From positions 1-64,000 of the forward strand of contig CAKPOE010000005.1 of the NCBI GenBank assembly GCA_934169745.1: 64,000 nucleotides of DNA, written 5' to 3'. Positions 7,665 to 16,912 of this stretch are shown in pieces (position 1 is the first letter of the stretch; each line of letters starts with the position of its first letter). The DNA comes from an uncultured Clostridia bacterium (lineage in GTDB: Bacteria; Bacillota; Clostridia; TANB77; UBA1234). A program made the translations under genes and the position numbers. The notes under the pieces are model-generated. The model saw only the letters and a program-made list of their open reading frames with translations. It did no database searches and was not told where the DNA came from.

Positions 7665-9428
7665 ATGTTAAATATTCAATCAATAAAAGATAACTGTGCA
7701 CTAATATTTTTTATTGCACTTTTTTTACTTTCATTTATCTTTTTTAATATTTTTATAAGTTCAGCTTTTTTTATAATAAATATTAGCATTACTCCTTTCG
7801 TATTTATTTTATCTTTTTTATTATCAACTTTGACAAATCTACATCTAGCAAAGAAAAATGATATATTCAAAAAAAATAAAATCCGTAATATATCAATTAC
7901 AATTGTCATGCCAATTATAATTATATTATTAGCGATTTTTGTTAATGGAAAAGTTTTAGATTATTCTTGGGATGGAAACAGTTATCAAAAAGCCACAACT
8001 GGCTTATTAGCAAATGGATGGAATCCTCTGTATGAAGATTATGAAACTTTCGACGCTACAGCCAAACAACCTATACGAATAAGAGATGAAAGTCCCACAT
8101 ATATAGATCACTACCCTAGGGCGGTTAGCATTTTTGCAGCAAATGTATATAAGTTTACAGGAAATATAGAAACTGGTAAATGCTTAAATACAATATGCAT
8201 AATAATGTTATTTTGTTTTACGATTTCATTTCTATTACATAAGAATAAATCATTCATTTTTTCTTTATTGTTTTCGATCTGTGCTATAACATACTCCATC
8301 GTATGTGCACAGTTTTTAACTAATTATATAGATTTGATTGTATACACATTCTTTTATTTATTAGTGTACCTATTCTTTGCATTTGAAGAAGAAAACTTTA
8401 TACTTTCTAAAAAAGATTTATTGTTTTTATTCTTCATGGTACTTGTACTTTCAATAAATATAAAAGTTTCGCTATTTGGCTATGCAGGAGTTTTTTGTTT
8501 AGGATATTATATATGGTACATATATAGATTTGTTAAAAATAAAATTGACAAAAAATTTTTTATAGAGTTTTCAATTATTTCGGCGATTTCTGTTTTACTT
8601 GGAGTATTTGTTGTTGGACTAGCAGTGTATCCCAAAAATTTAATAGAGCATGGTCACCCTTTTTATCCACTAATGGGTAAAGATAAGGTAGAAATTATGA
8701 TTCAAAATCAGCCCGATTATTTTAAAAACAAATCACCTTTAGAAAAATTCACGATTGCAACTTTTTCTAAAGTAGCAAATATAACTGCTGACTCAAAAAA
8801 AGAAGCAGAATATAAAATACCTTTTACATTTGATGATGAGGAAACATCTATAATTTCTGCTGTAGATACTAGAATTTCTGGGAACGGTGTACTCTTTGGT
8901 GGAATACTAATAATTAGCTTAATTCTATCTTGCTGTTGCCTTTACAATCTCTTTAAAATAGATAAAAAAGTTTTTACTATGTATGCAATCTTTTTTAGCA
9001 TAACCTTAATGCTTATATTATTCTTAAATGAAGCATGGTGGGCTAGATATTTTCCTCAAATTTATTTGGTGGTTCTAGCATCAATATTGCTTTTGAATAG
9101 GTATGCTAATAAAAAGTTCTTTTTATTTATACAATATGCTTTCATTGCAATATTGCTTGTTAATAATTTTATTACCTTTTATAATGCCGTAAGCTTAGGA
9201 TACAGAAAGAATGTAATATATAATACAAATTTTTCTGCATTCGAAAATGAAAACTACAATAAAGGTACTACTTTTATTATATACACCAAGTCATTTCATG
9301 GAGCAAAATATAACATCATGGATAAATATCGTGATTATAGTTTTGTATTTAAAAGTGATTATTCTGATAAAAATGGAACGGAAAAAAAGTTCTTTGATGG
9401 ACTTTTAGAATGGAGATGTGAAAAATGA
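7665..9428 (+). CDS. Polytopic membrane protein, GT-C glycosyltransferase-like
   Basis: A 587-residue protein with about 12 membrane helices. After two N-terminal helix pairs comes an external loop (about residues 100-150) with LDYSWDGNSYQKATTGLL and IDHYPRAVSIFAAN; acidic residues in this first loop are typical of GT-C enzymes, which use polyprenyl-phosphate sugars. The C-terminal 70 residues are soluble. No family could be named with certainty. It is the first gene of a cassette and overlaps the UbiA-type gene by 4 nt, which supports a role in using the lipid-sugar donor. The start has AGGAGG at 7651-7656, 8 nt upstream. Confidence 0.6.
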   Translation: MLNIQSIKDNCALIFFIALFLLSFIFFNIFISSAFFIINISITPFVFILSFLLSTLTNLHLAKKNDIFKKNKIRNISITIVMPIIIILLAIFVNGKVLDYSWDGNSYQKATTGLLANGWNPLYEDYETFDATAKQPIRIRDESPTYIDHYPRAVSIFAANVYKFTGNIETGKCLNTICIIMLFCFTISFLLHKNKSFIFSLLFSICAITYSIVCAQFLTNYIDLIVYTFFYLLVYLFFAFEEENFILSKKDLLFLFFMVLVLSINIKVSLFGYAGVFCLGYYIWYIYRFVKNKIDKKFFIEFSIISAISVLLGVFVVGLAVYPKNLIEHGHPFYPLMGKDKVEIMIQNQPDYFKNKSPLEKFTIATFSKVANITADSKKEAEYKIPFTFDDEETSIISAVDTRISGNGVLFGGILIISLILSCCCLYNLFKIDKKVFTMYAIFFSITLMLILFLNEAWWARYFPQIYLVVLASILLLNRYANKKFFLFIQYAFIAILLVNNFITFYNAVSLGYRKNVIYNTNFSAFENENYNKGTTFIIYTKSFHGAKYNIMDKYRDYSFVFKSDYSDKNGTEKKFFDGLLEWRCEK

Positions 9429-10270
9429 TGAATTATATAAAATTAATTAGAATAAAACATTGGATTAAGAATGGTTTAATATTTTTGCCAATATTCTTCT
9501 CACAAAGCTTTACTAAAGAAAATATAATTTCTACTATTGTGGCTTTCTTTGCTTTTTCATTTATGGCATCTACTATTTATATCATAAATGATATAAAAGA
9601 TGTAAAAAAAGATAGAAATCACCCAAAGAAAAAAAACAGACCTATTGCAAGTGGAAAAGTAACCATACCTAATGCAATTATACTAGCCATACTGCTCTTT
9701 ATCTCTTCAATAATATTGAACTACTTCGCAACAAAAGTATTATTTACTTCTGCTTTAATCTGTCTACTAGCATATCTGGTGATTAATCTTTTTTACAGTT
9801 TTGGAGCAAAAGATATTCCTATTTTAGATATTGCTATACTTGCAACTGGCTTCATTTTAAGAGTATATTATGGTGCTTTTATAATAAATGTTCCTGTTTC
9901 TAACTGGTTATTTTTAACTATACTTAGTGCTTCATTGTTTATGGGACTTGGTAAAAGAAAAAAAGAATTAAAAATAAAAGAGGAAGTACGAAAGGTTTTA
10001 AAAGAATATAATGAAAATTTCTTGAATAGTTTTATGAATATATGTCTAGGGCTTCTAATTGTTTTTTACTCATTATGGACAATGGAACAAAACATTAGCT
10101 ACTTATTTCTTTCTATCCCTATGTTAATTATAATTTTAATGCAATATATGCTTTATATGGAAAATAGTGATGAAGGCGATCCTATAACAATTCTATTCCA
10201 AAGTAAGCCTTTAATTGTATCAGTACTTATTTATTTAATATTTATGATATTAGTAATGGTGGTGTTATAA
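9425..10270 (+). CDS. UbiA-family prenyltransferase, polyprenyl-phosphate phosphoribosyltransferase-like
   Basis: A 281-residue integral membrane enzyme with about eight helices. The Mg/prenyl-phosphate motif is NDIKDVKKDRNHPKKKNRPI (NDxxDxxxDxxHPxKxxRP, about residues 57-76), with a second motif DIAILATGFILRVYYGA. This version of the first motif is that of decaprenyl-phosphate phosphoribosyltransferases (Rv3806c type), which join PRPP to a polyprenyl phosphate. The HAD phosphatase encoded next could remove the 5-phosphate. Other UbiA substrates are possible. ATG codons at 9425 and 9428 are both usable. Confidence 0.75.
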   Translation: MMNYIKLIRIKHWIKNGLIFLPIFFSQSFTKENIISTIVAFFAFSFMASTIYIINDIKDVKKDRNHPKKKNRPIASGKVTIPNAIILAILLFISSIILNYFATKVLFTSALICLLAYLVINLFYSFGAKDIPILDIAILATGFILRVYYGAFIINVPVSNWLFLTILSASLFMGLGKRKKELKIKEEVRKVLKEYNENFLNSFMNICLGLLIVFYSLWTMEQNISYLFLSIPMLIIILMQYMLYMENSDEGDPITILFQSKPLIVSVLIYLIFMILVMVVL

Positions 10271-10821
10271 TGAATATTTACGACTTTGATAAAACAATTT
10301 ACGATGGCGATTCAAGCATTGACTTTTTTAAATATAGCCTAAAAAAACATAAATGCTTAATCTTGTTATTACCAAAAATTTGTATAGCTCTTGTCTTATA
10401 TAAATGCAAATTGATAAGCAAAGCTTCTTTTAAAAGTACTTTTTTTAGTATAGTTAAAAAAATGAAAAATTTAGATGATGATGTAGAAAATTTTTGGAAA
10501 ACAAATAAAAAGAAAATTAAAGAGTTTTACTTAAATCAAAAAAGAAATGATGATATAATAATTTCTGCCTCACCTCAATTTTTACTTGAGCCAATTTGTA
10601 AAGAACTTGGTGTTAAACTTATAGCTTCTAATTTTGATAAAAGAACTGGCTTACTTATCGGAAATAATTGTTATGGAAATGAAAAAGTAAATAGATTGAA
10701 AGAAATAGGAATTGAAAATTGTGATGAATTTTATTCCGATTCTAAAAGTGATACCCCAATGAAATGTATTGCCAAAAAAGCTTTTATTGTAAGAAAAGAA
10801 ACTATAGAAGAGTGGAGATGA
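10270..10821 (+). CDS. HAD-superfamily (IB, SerB-like) phosphatase
   Basis: A 183-residue soluble phosphatase with the four HAD motifs: IYDFDKTIYDGDSS (nucleophile Asp5), IISASP (Ser near 98), GNEKVNRL (Lys) and YSDSKSDTP (acidic pair). Subclass IB as in phosphoserine phosphatase. It overlaps the UbiA-type gene by one base (TAATG), so translation is coupled. UbiA-HAD pairing suggests dephosphorylation of a polyprenyl-phosphoryl pentose phosphate; a PAP2 phosphatase does this in mycobacteria, so the HAD role here is inferred. Confidence 0.75.
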   Translation: MNIYDFDKTIYDGDSSIDFFKYSLKKHKCLILLLPKICIALVLYKCKLISKASFKSTFFSIVKKMKNLDDDVENFWKTNKKKIKEFYLNQKRNDDIIISASPQFLLEPICKELGVKLIASNFDKRTGLLIGNNCYGNEKVNRLKEIGIENCDEFYSDSKSDTPMKCIAKKAFIVRKETIEEWR

Positions 10822-10833
10822 AAATGCGAATAA

Positions 10834-10865
10834 AATGCCAGCACTGTCGAGTGCTGGCATTTATT
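10834..10865. terminator. Bidirectional terminator between the cassette and secA
   Basis: AATGCCAGCAC (10834-10844) pairs with GTGCTGGCATT (10851-10861) around a 6-nt loop. T-rich sequence follows on both strands, better on the leftward one (TTTTATTCGCATTTT). Confidence 0.75.
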
Positions 10866-10993
10866 ATAACTGTACTCACAAAATATGAGCAATTCATATT
10901 ACTGAACTTCTATCAATTTTGGGTGGGCAAATTGTGGTCAAATATCAATTTTACTACTATATTTTGATTATTTAATTTTAACAAATGGCTCTA

Positions 10994-13720
10994 TTATGCG
11001 TTTTTACCACAACATTTCTTGTATTTCTTACCAGATCCACATGGACAAGGATCATTTCTGCCAACTTTTTCTGTCTTGTTAACTTTTGGTTGTGCTTTTT
11101 CAGTTGTTGCAGATTTTGCTCCCTGCAAATTTGCTACCATATTTCTAACTAAATTTACTCTCTCTATTTTTTCTGCTGGTACAAGATGAAGTAATGTTCT
11201 TACTACGCCAGATTCGATATTATCATTCATTTCATTGAACATATCAAAACTCTCATACTTGAATTCTGTTACTGGGTCTCTTTGACCATACGCTCTCAAG
11301 TTTACACCTTGCTTTAATTGTTCCATAGCGTCGATGTGATCCATCCACTTTTCATCAACATTTCTCAAAACAACAATTCTTTCTAAATCTCTTATTCTAT
11401 CTTCGCCAATCTCTTTCTCTTTAGCTTCATATATTTCTTTAGAAAGGCTATATAATTCTTCTCTTATACGTTCAATATCATTGTCTTTTGGTTTATATTC
11501 TATAGCAAATGTGCTTAAGATATACTTTTCAAAACTTTCTACATCAATATGCTCCGGCTCTCCTGTCAAGTAAGTTGAAATAGCATTATCAATTGTATGT
11601 TCCATCATTTTTCTTATGTTGTCTTTCAAATTCATACCGTCAAGCACTTGATTTCTCTGCTTGTAAATAATTGATCTTTGTTGGTTCATAACATCGTCAA
11701 ATTGTAATACATGTTTTCTAATTGCAAAGTTTCTTGACTCAACATTCTTTTGTGCTCTTTCTATTGTTCCTGTGAGCATTTTCATTTCTATTGGCATATC
11801 TTCAGGCATCTGAAGGTTATCGGCAAGCATTTGTATCCTTTCTGAACCAAATAATTTCATTAGATCATCATCAAAAGATATATAAAATCTCGATTCACCA
11901 ATATCACCTTGACGTCCACTACGACCTCTTAACTGATTATCTATTCTTCGAGATTCATGTCTCTCTGTACCAATAATTTTCAAGCCACCTGCTGCAATTA
12001 CTTTTTCTCTATCTTCTTTAACTTTCTCGTCTAGTTTCTTATAAAGTTCTTTGTAATGTTCCCTTATCATCAAAACTTGATCGTCTGTTGTGTCATTTAA
12101 ACTTACAGCATCCATTATAAGTTCTTCACTAATACCTTGCTTACGAAGTTCTTGCTTTGCTAAAGCTTCCGTATTACCACCAAGCATAATATCTGTACCT
12201 CTACCAGCCATGTTAGTAGCAATTGTAACGGCTCCATACTTACCTGCTTGTGCAACAATTTCTGCTTCTTTCGCATGATATTTAGCATTTAATACTTCAT
12301 GAGGAATTCCTTCTCTTTTAAGCAACTCGCTTAAGTGTTCAGATTTTTCTACAGTAATTGTACCAACTAGAACCGGTTGTCCTTTTGCGTGACTTTCCTT
12401 TATTTCTTCAACAACAGCACGCAATTTTCCTCGTTCTGTTTTATATACAACATCATTGTGATCCACTCTAATCATTGGTTTATTAGTTGGAATTGCAACG
12501 ACATCTAGTCCGTAGATTTCTCTAAATTCTGCCTCTTCAGTCATAGCAGTACCTGTCATACCAGCCAATTTATGAAATAGTCTAAAATAGTTCTGGAACG
12601 TAATTGTAGCAAGAGTTTTACTTTCATTCGCTATCTTGACATTTTCTTTTGCTTCAATTGCTTGGTGTAGTCCCTCACTATATCTTCTTCCATACATAAT
12701 TCTTCCTGTATGTTCATCAACTATTAGAACTTCTCCATCTTTTACAATGTAGTCTTGGTCTCTATGCATTGTTCCATTAGCTTTTAAAGCTTGATTTATA
12801 TGATGTAACAATGTCATATTTTCTATATCAGACAAATTTTCTACGCCAAAATTTCTCTCAGCTTTTTTCGTCCCCGTTTCTGTAAGTGTTGCTGAATGAG
12901 CTTTCAAATCAACAATGTAATCATACTTGTTGTCGTCCTCGTCTTCTTCTTTTTTATCATCCGATTTAGTTATTACTTTTGCTCTTAAGCCTTTAACAAA
13001 TTTATCAGCTAACTTATATAAATCATTAGCCTTATCGGCTTGACCAGAAATAATAAGCGGTGTACGTGCTTCATCAATCAAAATACTATCTATTTCATCG
13101 ACAATTGCATAATTCAATTCCCTTTGAACTTTTTGATTCTTATAGATTACCATATTATCTCTTAAGTAGTCGAAGCCAAACTCATTATTTGTTCCATAAG
13201 TAATATCTGCGTTATATGCTGCTCTTCTTTCTTCATTATCCAAATCATGTACTATAATTCCAACAGATAACCCAAGGAAGTTATACAACTTGCCCATTTC
13301 TTCTCCTTGAGACTTTGCCAAGTAATCATTTACTGTAACCAAATGTGCACCTTTACCTGTTAATGCATTCAAATACAAAGGAAGTGCAGCTGTAAGAGTT
13401 TTTCCTTCACCAGTTTTCATTTCCGCAATTCTTCCTTGATGAAGTATAATTGCACCTAAAAGTTGTACATCAAAAGGTCTTTTTCCAAATACTCTTTTAG
13501 AACCTTCTCTAACAACTGCATATGCTTCTACTAATATATTTTCTAATGTTTCACCATTCTTTAATCGTTCTTTAAACTCCTCTGTTTTTGCTTTTAGTTC
13601 TTCATCAGACAATGCTGCCATACTATCCTCTAAAGCATTTATCTCATTTACATAGTGTTGTATTTTTTTTATTTCTCTTTCGCTATAATCTCCTCCAAAT
13701 AGCTTACTAAATAATCCCAT
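10994..13720 (-). CDS. secA: Preprotein translocase ATPase SecA
   Basis: A 908-residue motor that drives secreted proteins through SecYEG. Walker A is EMKTGEGKTL near residue 100, the DEAD-like box is IVDEIDSILID near 210, and the second nucleotide domain has TNMAGRGTDI and the RGRSGRQGD helicase motif. The C terminus ends with the zinc SEC-C motif NDPCPCGSGKKYKKCCG, which contacts SecB or the ribosome. An acidic, lysine-rich insertion (about 252-268, KKEEDEDDNK) is unusual. It is the last gene of the long leftward run that begins at hrcA; a weak hairpin (10879-10899) and the strong one at 10834 follow. Confidence 0.97.
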   Translation of the reverse strand: MGLFSKLFGGDYSEREIKKIQHYVNEINALEDSMAALSDEELKAKTEEFKERLKNGETLENILVEAYAVVREGSKRVFGKRPFDVQLLGAIILHQGRIAEMKTGEGKTLTAALPLYLNALTGKGAHLVTVNDYLAKSQGEEMGKLYNFLGLSVGIIVHDLDNEERRAAYNADITYGTNNEFGFDYLRDNMVIYKNQKVQRELNYAIVDEIDSILIDEARTPLIISGQADKANDLYKLADKFVKGLRAKVITKSDDKKEEDEDDNKYDYIVDLKAHSATLTETGTKKAERNFGVENLSDIENMTLLHHINQALKANGTMHRDQDYIVKDGEVLIVDEHTGRIMYGRRYSEGLHQAIEAKENVKIANESKTLATITFQNYFRLFHKLAGMTGTAMTEEAEFREIYGLDVVAIPTNKPMIRVDHNDVVYKTERGKLRAVVEEIKESHAKGQPVLVGTITVEKSEHLSELLKREGIPHEVLNAKYHAKEAEIVAQAGKYGAVTIATNMAGRGTDIMLGGNTEALAKQELRKQGISEELIMDAVSLNDTTDDQVLMIREHYKELYKKLDEKVKEDREKVIAAGGLKIIGTERHESRRIDNQLRGRSGRQGDIGESRFYISFDDDLMKLFGSERIQMLADNLQMPEDMPIEMKMLTGTIERAQKNVESRNFAIRKHVLQFDDVMNQQRSIIYKQRNQVLDGMNLKDNIRKMMEHTIDNAISTYLTGEPEHIDVESFEKYILSTFAIEYKPKDNDIERIREELYSLSKEIYEAKEKEIGEDRIRDLERIVVLRNVDEKWMDHIDAMEQLKQGVNLRAYGQRDPVTEFKYESFDMFNEMNDNIESGVVRTLLHLVPAEKIERVNLVRNMVANLQGAKSATTEKAQPKVNKTEKVGRNDPCPCGSGKKYKKCCGKNA

Positions 13721-13753
13721 CTTTTGTCTCCTTCTTATAAAACTAGTTTTTCC

Positions 13754-14314
13754 TTATGCCTTTTTTAACCATTCATTATATTCTTGCAAGATTTTTTCTT
13801 TTACTTCTATTGGCGTTAAGTTGGTTGTATCTACAACCAAGTCATAATTGTTCATATCATTTTTATGCACACCATACAAGTTAAAATATCTATTATTTTC
13901 TAATTCATATCTTTTCTTCAAGTCTTCTTTATATTCTTCAACTGTTGCAAAATTTTCTGTTTTCTTTCTATTTGCATCTCCAAAAGCCCTTTTGGCTGAC
14001 TCATCTATATCTACTCTTAGATAAATCTTAAACGATTCTGGAACAGAGTACCAACCTAGTCTCGCATCTATTATGAAGTTTTCGTGTTCTTTAGCAAAAT
14101 TAGTTGCACTCATTTCTATTTGCCTATCTATTTCAGGGTGTCCTTCTACATATTTATTAAATTCCGTAACACTCATATTGTGCTCTGCTGCAAGCTTTCT
14201 AAAATACTCACCATTCTTATATACTGTGTATCCAAGTTCATCGGCCATCATATTTGTAACTGTTGTTTTTCCGCTTGCCAAATCTCCAGCAATAGATATA
14301 ATATGTTTTTTCAT
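13754..14314 (-). CDS. Cytidylate kinase-like P-loop kinase
   Basis: A 186-residue kinase with P-loop ISIAGDLASGKTTVTNMM at residues 5-22, a lid region DANRKKTENFATVEEY and the YDLVVDTTNLTP motif near 160, as in the short type 2 CMP kinases (cytidylate kinase-like family). It would phosphorylate CMP or dCMP, but the nucleotide cannot be told from sequence. The start at 14314 has AGGGGG 5 nt upstream; an upstream extension has none. It stands where coaBC or priA often follows rpoZ. A terminator-like hairpin separates it from rpoZ. Confidence 0.65.
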   Translation of the reverse strand: MKKHIISIAGDLASGKTTVTNMMADELGYTVYKNGEYFRKLAAEHNMSVTEFNKYVEGHPEIDRQIEMSATNFAKEHENFIIDARLGWYSVPESFKIYLRVDIDESAKRAFGDANRKKTENFATVEEYKEDLKKRYELENNRYFNLYGVHKNDMNNYDLVVDTTNLTPIEVKEKILQEYNEWLKKA

Positions 14315-14331
14315 ATTTACCCCCTTATAAA

Positions 14332-14360
14332 ATAAGAGAGGCATCTTTCACCTCTCTATT
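14332..14360 (-). terminator. Hairpin after rpoZ
   Basis: GAGAGG pairs with CCTCTC (14336-14341 and 14351-14356); leftward it is followed by TTATTTTATAA. It may be a partial terminator before the CMP-kinase-like gene. Confidence 0.55.
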
Positions 14361-14365
14361 ATTAT

Positions 14366-14554
14366 TTACTCAACTGTAATCTTTCCTTCATCAATCTCCA
14401 TAGCAGCAGTTGTTACATCTGATTCAGCCTTAACATTAGTAAGTTTTGGGCTACCTTGTGAAATTTGTCTAGCTCTTTTAGCTGTACCAATTACTAAAGA
14501 ATATTTACTTGGTACTTTTAAAAGTAACTTTGAAAGTGTTGGCTTTATAATCAT
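14366..14554 (-). CDS. rpoZ: RNA polymerase omega subunit
   Basis: A 62-residue protein with the omega pattern: KPTLSKLLLKVPSKYSLVIGTAKRARQI followed by the conserved V(T)TAAMEIDEGKI. It helps fold and stabilise the beta-prime subunit. It starts 3 nt after the remA stop, so the two are co-translated. Confidence 0.9.
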   Translation of the reverse strand: MIIKPTLSKLLLKVPSKYSLVIGTAKRARQISQGSPKLTNVKAESDVTTAAMEIDEGKITVE

Positions 14555-14557
14555 TTT

Positions 14558-14839
14558 CTAATCCTCCTTTGAATCTAAATTTAAAGTAACATCATCGTCA
14601 TCACTATCTTTGTCCAAACGATTTGCAACCGTCTCTGGTTGCACTGCAGATAGTATAACATGTTCACTATCCATTATAATAACAGCTCTTGTTCTTCTAC
14701 CATATGTGGCATCTACAAGCTTTCCTGAATCTCTTGCATCTTGTATTATTCTCTTTATTGGTGCAGATTCCGGACTTACGATTGCAATCAATCTATGAGC
14801 AGATACAATATTTCCAAAACCAATATTGATAAACTTCAT
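14558..14839 (-). CDS. remA: Extracellular matrix regulator RemA (DUF370)
   Basis: A 93-residue DNA-binding protein of the RemA/YlzA family, recognised by KFINIGFGNIVSAHRLIAIV and the DATYGRRTRAVIIMDSEHVILSAV core. In Bacillus, RemA activates matrix and osmolyte genes; in Clostridia it lies in the yicC-remA-gmk-rpoZ cluster. Here gmk is absent between remA and rpoZ. The C-terminal tail is acidic (DKDSDDDD). Confidence 0.9.
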   Translation of the reverse strand: MKFINIGFGNIVSAHRLIAIVSPESAPIKRIIQDARDSGKLVDATYGRRTRAVIIMDSEHVILSAVQPETVANRLDKDSDDDDVTLNLDSKED

Positions 14840-14850
14840 ATAATTCTCCT

Positions 14851-15726
14851 TTACTCTATATTTTGAATTTGCTCTCTTATGTTCTCTATTTCATTTTTCA
14901 TCTCTATTACTGTATTAGTAATGTCTAAGCAATTAGCTTTTGAACCAATTGTATTTACTTCTCTATTCATTTCTTGAACCAAAAAATCCATCTTTTTACC
15001 AACAGGTCCATCACTTTCTAACATTTCACTAAGTGAATTCAAATGACTCTTTAGTCTCGTAACTTCTTCACAAATGCTAGATTTATCAGCAAACATAACG
15101 ACTTCAATACCTAATCTGTTTTCATCAACTATTTCACTAGCATTTAGCTCTTTAACTCTATTTTCCAGCTTCTTTTTATACTCATCCAACAAGCTAGATG
15201 ACCTATTTGAGACAACCTCTACATCGCTACTTAAGATACTAGCTCTTCGCAATATATCTTCCTTCAATCGTTTTCCTTCTAATTCTCTTGCTTCAATCAA
15301 ATTTTTTAAGGCGATATCAGTAGTTGTTTTAAGTTCTTCCCAATATAAATCTTCTTCCTCATCATTCTCTGTAATAATAACATCAGGAAGCCTAATCAAA
15401 GACGTAGCTGTTATATCATCTGGAACATCATATAAAGAAATCAAATCTTTCATCTCATCCAAATATATTCCAACCAATCTCTTATCAAGCTTTACAGTTC
15501 TACCCTTATCACTTAAATTATTCAATCCAACAAATACGTCTGTCTTTCCCCTAGAAATAGTCTTAGAAATATATTGACGTAATTTATCTTCTAAAAAATT
15601 CAAGTATCTCGGCAATCTAATTGATATATCATTGTATCTATGATTGACAGTTTTTATTTCAACTGTATACTCTCTTCCATCTACTTCGAATTTTCCACGA
15701 CCATAACCAGTCATACTTTTTAACAT
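14851..15726 (-). CDS. yicC: YicC/YloC family endoribonuclease
   Basis: A 291-residue protein matching the YicC family over its full length: N-terminal KSMTGYGRGKFEVDGREY and VEIKTVNHRYNDISIRLPR, and C-terminal MDFLVQEMNREVNTIGSKAN. E. coli YicC is an endoribonuclease acting on small RNAs such as RyhB. It starts 5 nt after the upstream membrane-protein gene and is followed by remA at 11 nt. Confidence 0.92.
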   Translation of the reverse strand: MLKSMTGYGRGKFEVDGREYTVEIKTVNHRYNDISIRLPRYLNFLEDKLRQYISKTISRGKTDVFVGLNNLSDKGRTVKLDKRLVGIYLDEMKDLISLYDVPDDITATSLIRLPDVIITENDEEEDLYWEELKTTTDIALKNLIEARELEGKRLKEDILRRASILSSDVEVVSNRSSSLLDEYKKKLENRVKELNASEIVDENRLGIEVVMFADKSSICEEVTRLKSHLNSLSEMLESDGPVGKKMDFLVQEMNREVNTIGSKANCLDITNTVIEMKNEIENIREQIQNIE

Positions 15727-15731
15727 AGATT

Positions 15732-16139
15732 TTACCTCTTTTTCTTATTTGCCTTTAACACAACGTAAATTATCTTTCCAATATAATACGCTAAAAATAC
15801 AAAAGGAAATATCTTGCCTAATTTATTAAATGGAGCATGAAAATCAATGTAAGCATGTGGTAATATTACAGCCACAAAAGCAAGAGCTAAAAACTCAATT
15901 CCATACACTGCTCTCCAACCATTTTCCTTTTTATACGAATAAATTAACACACAAATTCCAATTAATAGGAATATAGCCCCCAAAATATTCAAAATTGTTG
16001 GAACTTTTGATACAAACAACATTCCCAAAGAACCTTTTAGTCCATCTGTTGCAAATACTAAAAATAGCTCCACGAAAATAAGCATCAAACCTACTCCGCA
16101 TAATCTGTCTATTAATCTATTTCTTTCCGTGTAATTCAT
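15732..16139 (-). CDS. Hypothetical small membrane protein
   Basis: A 135-residue protein with four predicted membrane helices (about 13-33, 44-66, 75-96 and 108-128) and a basic tail (KANKKKR). No family was recognised. It is embedded between rsmE (13 nt) and yicC (5 nt), so it is co-expressed with housekeeping genes. Confidence 0.7.
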   Translation of the reverse strand: MNYTERNRLIDRLCGVGLMLIFVELFLVFATDGLKGSLGMLFVSKVPTILNILGAIFLLIGICVLIYSYKKENGWRAVYGIEFLALAFVAVILPHAYIDFHAPFNKLGKIFPFVFLAYYIGKIIYVVLKANKKKR

Positions 16140-16152
16140 TATTTCTTACTCC

Positions 16153-16887
16153 TCAAAACTCAAATTCATATAATAGCATCGAAAGGACTGCAATACCAGC
16201 AGTCTCCGTTCTTAAAATACGCGGTCCCAATGTCACTGAATGTACATTATCCGTATTTAATAATGCTAAGTCCTTATCGGAAAAACCACCTTCTGGACCA
16301 ATAACAATAGCAATGTTCTTAATATTTCTATTCTTTTCTAACAATTGCTTCAAGTTTTGTCCATTTTCTTTTTCATAAGGCAATACTACTATATCATATT
16401 TTGAAAATTTTTCAATAATATTTTTCAAAATATCTAGGTTAGAAACTTTTGGCACAATCTGTCTGCCAGATTGTTTTGATGCCTCATAGGCAATTTTGTT
16501 CCATCTTTCAACCTTTTTTTGAGCCGATTTTTGGTCTAACTTCACTATTGTTCTTTCCATTTCGACTGGTACAATCTCACTAACGCCAAGTTCTGTAGCC
16601 TTTTGAACAATCAAATCCATCTTTTCGCCCTTCGGCAATCCTTGAAAAAGCGTAATTTTTATTGGAGACTCAGTAGCAGTGACTTTTTGTGACAAAATCT
16701 CCAATACCACACCATCTTCAACAAAATTTACAAGTTTAGTCTCATAACGTGTACCAAGTTCATCACATACGTCAACATTATCACCTATCTTGTACCTCAA
16801 AACACTTCTTATGTGTTTTGCATCTTTGCCTGAAATAGTGATGTTATTATCATTTTTTTGCTCTGCAGTTATATAAAAAGTAGACAT
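16153..16887 (-). CDS. rsmE: 16S rRNA m3U1498 methyltransferase RsmE
   Basis: A 244-residue SPOUT methyltransferase. The N-terminal PUA-like domain contains KDAKHIRSVLRYKIGD; the knotted SAM-binding region has IAIVIGPEGGFSDKDLALL and VTLGPRILRTETAGIAVLS. It methylates U1498 of 16S rRNA. It follows dnaJ by 25 nt, a common Firmicute neighbourhood. Confidence 0.93.
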   Translation of the reverse strand: MSTFYITAEQKNDNNITISGKDAKHIRSVLRYKIGDNVDVCDELGTRYETKLVNFVEDGVVLEILSQKVTATESPIKITLFQGLPKGEKMDLIVQKATELGVSEIVPVEMERTIVKLDQKSAQKKVERWNKIAYEASKQSGRQIVPKVSNLDILKNIIEKFSKYDIVVLPYEKENGQNLKQLLEKNRNIKNIAIVIGPEGGFSDKDLALLNTDNVHSVTLGPRILRTETAGIAVLSMLLYEFEF

Positions 16888-16912
16888 TCATACCTCCACA
16901 TACAAATTGTTT

